Assembly: GCA_964469265.1 (NCBI GenBank)
Contig: CAYXYF010000010.1
Coordinates: 1 to 64,000, forward strand
DNA: 64,000 bases
Direction of reading: 5' to 3'
Source of the DNA: JAEYZS01 sp964469265
GTDB lineage: Bacteria; Bdellovibrionota; Bdellovibrionia; Bdellovibrionales; JAEYZS01
The translations under genes were made by a program, and so were the position numbers. Below are positions 61,170 through 64,000 of this stretch, one piece after another. A model generated the notes under the pieces. That model saw only the letters and a program-made list of their open reading frames with translations, did no database searches and had not been told where the DNA came from. Position 1 is the first letter of the stretch. Each line of letters starts with the position of its first letter.

Positions 61170-62689
61170 AATTCCTCAGCGATGGCATCAGCAATTCGAA
61201 TGCCATCGACGGCAGCGGATGTAATACCGCCTGCATACCCCGCACCTTCTCCTGCGGGATAAAGACCACTGTGTGAGACAGACTGAAAGGTTTCGCGATT
61301 TCGTAGAACACGCACTGGACATGAGGTACGAGATTCCACTCCGTGTAGTTGTGACTGATCAGAGATAAATCCGGGCATTTTTTTATCAAAGTCTTTAAGA
61401 CCCTCTATCAAAGGTTTTAAAACAAAATCGGGCAAAATATCATGGAAGTTCACTGGCAAGACACCAGACGGCGATGAGCTTTTTAAAGCGACACCTGTCT
61501 TCTTTTTAATAAAATCAAGAGTGGTTTGAACGGGTATTTCTTTAGTGCCGCCAGCTTTTCGGACTTCTTCAAAGCATTTCTTTTCGATATCTCGTCTAAG
61601 TTTGAGACCGCCAAAGATATTATCTTTAAAAAGTTTTTGATGATCGATTGTCACAACGATTGCTGAATTTGCAAATTCTCCGTTGCGATTGTAGTTACTC
61701 ATTCCATTACAGACAACTCCGTCTGGCTCTGTACCGCTGGATAGTACATATCCACCAGGGCACATACAAAAACTATAAACTCCAACGCCTTCGCCAGTGT
61801 TGTAAGTGATTTTGTAATTTGCTGATTTGAGTTTGGGATGGTCAGAGAGTTTTCTGTATTGAATTTTGTTGATAAACTCTTGAGGATGTTCCACACGCAG
61901 GCCCAGCGCAAAAGACTTTCCCTCGAGGGCCACATTCAGCTCTAAAAGATGCTCTAACATATCTGATGCCGAGTGACCTGAAGCCAAGATCACATGGTTT
62001 GTAGAGTAGGTTGTGCCATCTTGAGTTTCTACACCAGTGACCTTTGAGTCTTGTGTAAGGATTTGACTTACTTTGGTGTTAAATAGGATTTTACATCCTA
62101 GGGCTTCAAGATGCTTTCGCATTTTAGGAATAATTCTTCGGATTTTGTCTGAGCCCACATGGGGGTTTGAGAGATATTCGATCTCTTCCGGCGCGCCAAA
62201 TTCCACAAGTCTTCTCATCACATAGGGAATATGATCGGATTTGATTCTTGTTACCAACTTTCCGTCACTAAAAAAACCAGCTCCGCCTTCGCCAAAACAA
62301 ACATTATCTTCTGGATCAAACTCACCATATCTCCAAAAGCGGTTGATCTTAAAAATTCTTTTTTCGGTGGCAGAGCCGCGCTCAATAAGAATTGGGGAAA
62401 TACCGCGTTCGATAAGACGGAGTGCGCAGAAAAGTCCGGCGGGACCTGCGCCAACGATGACGGGCGGAGGGCCTTGAATATTGACCTTATTGAAATTGAA
62501 TTCTGTTTTTTGGGGAGATTCGCCTTCAAAATAAACTTCGACGGTGTAAATCTCATGAACGGAGTGTCGTTTTCGTGCATCGATTGATTTTTTAAGCACT
62601 CGATAGGTCGAAAAATTAGGCGCTTTCTGACGAAGAACATCTTCAAGTTCTTCGTTTAAGGAAACCTTAATATCTTTTAATAACTTCAT
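61166..62689 (-). CDS. COG2509-type FAD-dependent dehydrogenase
   Basis: A 507-residue flavoprotein of unknown substrate. An N-terminal alpha/beta domain (about 1-75) precedes the FAD-binding PPVIVGAGPAGLFCALRLIERG, GEGGAGFFSDGKLVTR, HVILASGHSASDM, and a C-terminal GLYPAGEGAGYAGGITSAAVDGIRIADAI. Those features match the uncharacterised COG2509 family often called NAD(FAD)-utilising dehydrogenase. A CMCPGGYVLSSG segment with Cys may be redox-active. It stands alone on the minus strand between scpB and psd. Confidence 0.88.
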   Translation of the reverse strand: MKLLKDIKVSLNEELEDVLRQKAPNFSTYRVLKKSIDARKRHSVHEIYTVEVYFEGESPQKTEFNFNKVNIQGPPPVIVGAGPAGLFCALRLIERGISPILIERGSATEKRIFKINRFWRYGEFDPEDNVCFGEGGAGFFSDGKLVTRIKSDHIPYVMRRLVEFGAPEEIEYLSNPHVGSDKIRRIIPKMRKHLEALGCKILFNTKVSQILTQDSKVTGVETQDGTTYSTNHVILASGHSASDMLEHLLELNVALEGKSFALGLRVEHPQEFINKIQYRKLSDHPKLKSANYKITYNTGEGVGVYSFCMCPGGYVLSSGTEPDGVVCNGMSNYNRNGEFANSAIVVTIDHQKLFKDNIFGGLKLRRDIEKKCFEEVRKAGGTKEIPVQTTLDFIKKKTGVALKSSSPSGVLPVNFHDILPDFVLKPLIEGLKDFDKKMPGFISDQSQLHGVESRTSCPVRVLRNRETFQSVSHSGLYPAGEGAGYAGGITSAAVDGIRIADAIAEEF

Positions 62690-62779
62690 TTTGACCTATG
62701 GGCCCATTGATATTGGGCAACGTGCGAATCGACGCAAAGTGTATGACTTAGAATAATAATTCAGGCTATATTTGGAAAG

Positions 62780-63595
62780 ATGTTTTACTCAATACTGTAC
62801 GTTTTACCTAAGAATCTGTTGAGCTACTTATTTGGCCGTATTGCCCTTATTAGCTGGCCTGGCTTTATAGTCAGGGAGGTCGTAAGGGGGTTTGCTAAGA
62901 TCTATAAGATTGATCTTTACGAGGCCGAGAAGCCAATTGAAGAATACAAAAACCTCGATAGCTTTTTTACCCGCAAACTGAAAGTTGGAATTCGCCCCAT
63001 TGGTCCTGGAGTTGTTCATCCGTCGGACTCTGACCTGACTCAGTATGGACCTATTCATGACGGCACTCTGATACAAGCTAAAGGTAAAAACTATTCGCTA
63101 AAAGAGTTTTTACAAATCGATGAGGTGAGTGAGGAATTAAGCGAGGGTTATTTCTTTACGTATTATCTTTGCCCAACGGACTACCATCGTGTTCATAGCC
63201 CCGTTGATGGCAAGATCACGCAAATCCACTATATCCCTGGAAAGCTTTGGCCTGTGAACAGTTGGAGCGTGAATAACATTAAAAACTTATTTGCTATTAA
63301 TGAACGAGTCGTGGTGATTATTGAAACTTCAAAGGGCAAATGCGCTCTTGTTATGGTAGGTGCAACAAACGTCGGGAAGATGACAGTAACCTTTGATAAA
63401 GACATTATGACTAATAATTTCTTTAACAGAAATCCTGTGCGCAAAACCTATTCGCCATCCATCGAAGTCCAAAAAGGCGAAGACCTCGGTGCATTCCATA
63501 TGGGCTCAACAGTAGTTATGGTTTACAACAAATCCTTCTTCGACCCCACCAAAAAATTCAACACCGGCAAAGTCCGCCTAGGCGACCCCCTATAG
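62780..63595 (+). CDS. psd: Phosphatidylserine decarboxylase proenzyme
   Basis: Makes phosphatidylethanolamine from phosphatidylserine at the inner membrane. The 271-residue protein has SFFTRKLKVGIRPI, HPSDSDL, YHRVHSPVDGKI with the catalytic His and DLGAFHMGSTVVMVY, where the proenzyme cleaves between Gly242 and Ser243 to form the pyruvoyl group (E. coli has LGST, here MGST). Length fits the short bacterial form. The stop codon lies inside the first copy of a 21-base tandem repeat that acts as a terminator. Confidence 0.95.
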   Translation: MFYSILYVLPKNLLSYLFGRIALISWPGFIVREVVRGFAKIYKIDLYEAEKPIEEYKNLDSFFTRKLKVGIRPIGPGVVHPSDSDLTQYGPIHDGTLIQAKGKNYSLKEFLQIDEVSEELSEGYFFTYYLCPTDYHRVHSPVDGKITQIHYIPGKLWPVNSWSVNNIKNLFAINERVVVIIETSKGKCALVMVGATNVGKMTVTFDKDIMTNNFFNRNPVRKTYSPSIEVQKGEDLGAFHMGSTVVMVYNKSFFDPTKKFNTGKVRLGDPL

Positions 63596-63633
63596 GTACG
63601 CCGTACCTTTTTATAGGTACGCCGTACCTTTTT
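63591..63633. repeat. Two tandem 21-bp palindromic terminator-like units
   Basis: TATAGGTACGCCGTACCTTTT occurs at 63591-63611 and exactly again at 63612-63632, followed by one more T. Each unit has a 6-bp stem (AGGTAC/GTACCT), a GCC loop and a T-run, so both can act as intrinsic terminators for psd. The duplicate form and closeness to a Y1 transposase also fit a REP-like element. Confidence 0.8.
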
Positions 63634-63764
63634 GTCTAGCAACGCATCACACGGGCAGTTAAGTATACCAGAATCTGGATGCGACTCACGGATTCCGTAC
63701 GTTTATGCTTTCAAAATAATTTCATTTACATCTGGTTGGCACAGGAAGTTTGCATACGAATGAT

Positions 63765-64000
63765 ATGCCTCGTGCCTTAAGAATCTTGACATCAGAGTAT
63801 CCCTACCACGTCACCGCTCGCTGCATTAATAAAGAGTGGTTTCAGCTCCCGCTCTCATTGGTATGGAGAATATTTTCGGACTATCTTTATCTTATACGAA
63901 TTATCTATGGCGTTGAGATTCATTCATTTGTACTTATGCGAAACCATTTTCACCTAATTATTAAAACACCAGATGCGAATCTTAGCGAAGTAATGAACTA
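63765..64000 (+). CDS. REP-associated tyrosine transposase (Y1_Tnp, IS200-like), partial
   Basis: The frame runs off the window; 78 codons are visible. The sequence MPRALRILTSEYPYHVTARC is the usual N-terminus, INKEWFQLP follows, and IHSFVLMRNHFHLIIKTP is the HUH (His-x-His) metal motif of Y1 transposases. LSEVMN leads toward the missing catalytic Tyr helix. Single-copy, chromosomal enzymes of this type (RAYTs) act on short palindromic repeats such as REP. No intact IS ends are visible within the window. Confidence 0.88.
   Translation, partial: MPRALRILTSEYPYHVTARCINKEWFQLPLSLVWRIFSDYLYLIRIIYGVEIHSFVLMRNHFHLIIKTPDANLSEVMN

Overview
The window is a gene-dense stretch of a Gram-negative chromosome. 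It encodes KDO synthesis (kdsA, kdsC) for LPS, several lipobox lipoproteins, IHF and an outer-membrane barrel. A mevalonate pathway, a menaquinone pathway and a TIGR03546/TIGR03545 gene pair in such a cell point to Bdellovibrionota (Bdellovibrio-like) or a close deltaproteobacterial relative. This assignment is inferred from gene content; no rRNA gene is present. Two runs of exactly 100 N (24467-24566, 49737-49836) mark scaffold gaps, so this is a draft assembly. No gene-free stretch exceeds 300 bases, and I saw no tRNA, rRNA, CRISPR array or prophage.

Layout. 1-1445: infC-rpmI-rplT with a terminator. 1500-6731: a five-gene mevalonate operon (fni, HMG-CoA reductase, phosphomevalonate kinase, mvaD, mevalonate kinase). 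6736-9813, minus strand: an acyltransferase-like protein, pepP and a SpoU methyltransferase. 10095-14496: pheS-pheT-ihfA-merR. 14510-22405: a dienelactone hydrolase, a HIT protein, the TIGR03546/TIGR03545 pair, kdsC-kdsA, a hemerythrin, a Gfo/Idh/MocA oxidoreductase and a SurA-like anchored protein. 22509-28555: a Kelch-repeat secreted protein broken by a gap, a YoaK-family membrane protein, an MFS-HEAT fusion and a lipoprotein. 28645-32025, minus: sdhC-sdhA-sdhB. 32251-39215: a polyprenyl diphosphate synthase followed by all seven shikimate-pathway enzymes in one tightly overlapped operon. 39315-41793: three c-type cytochrome genes. 41915-43680: a lipoprotein hydrolase and an exported protein. 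43955-52639, minus: the menaquinone cluster (menG/ubiE, menF, menD, menH, menB, menA, menC, menE) with one opposite-strand lipoprotein. 52686-56716, minus: a ZrgA-like ABC export/import cluster and an acyl-CoA dehydrogenase. 56874-63595: a B12-binding protein, an M50 protease, an L,D-transpeptidase, scpA-scpB, a COG2509 flavoprotein (minus) and psd. 63591-64000: tandem palindromes and the start of a Y1/REP-associated transposase.

How the genes fit together. The main theme is respiratory quinone supply. The mevalonate operon makes IPP, the polyprenyl synthase makes the side chain, the shikimate operon makes chorismate, and the men cluster turns chorismate into menaquinone. The type-B (single diheme membrane subunit) succinate dehydrogenase is the quinone user, and the neighbouring c-type cytochromes may be later electron carriers. 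HMG-CoA synthase and a DHNA-CoA thioesterase are not in the window. A secondary theme is envelope construction: KDO, L,D-transpeptidase, phosphatidylserine decarboxylase and many lipoproteins.
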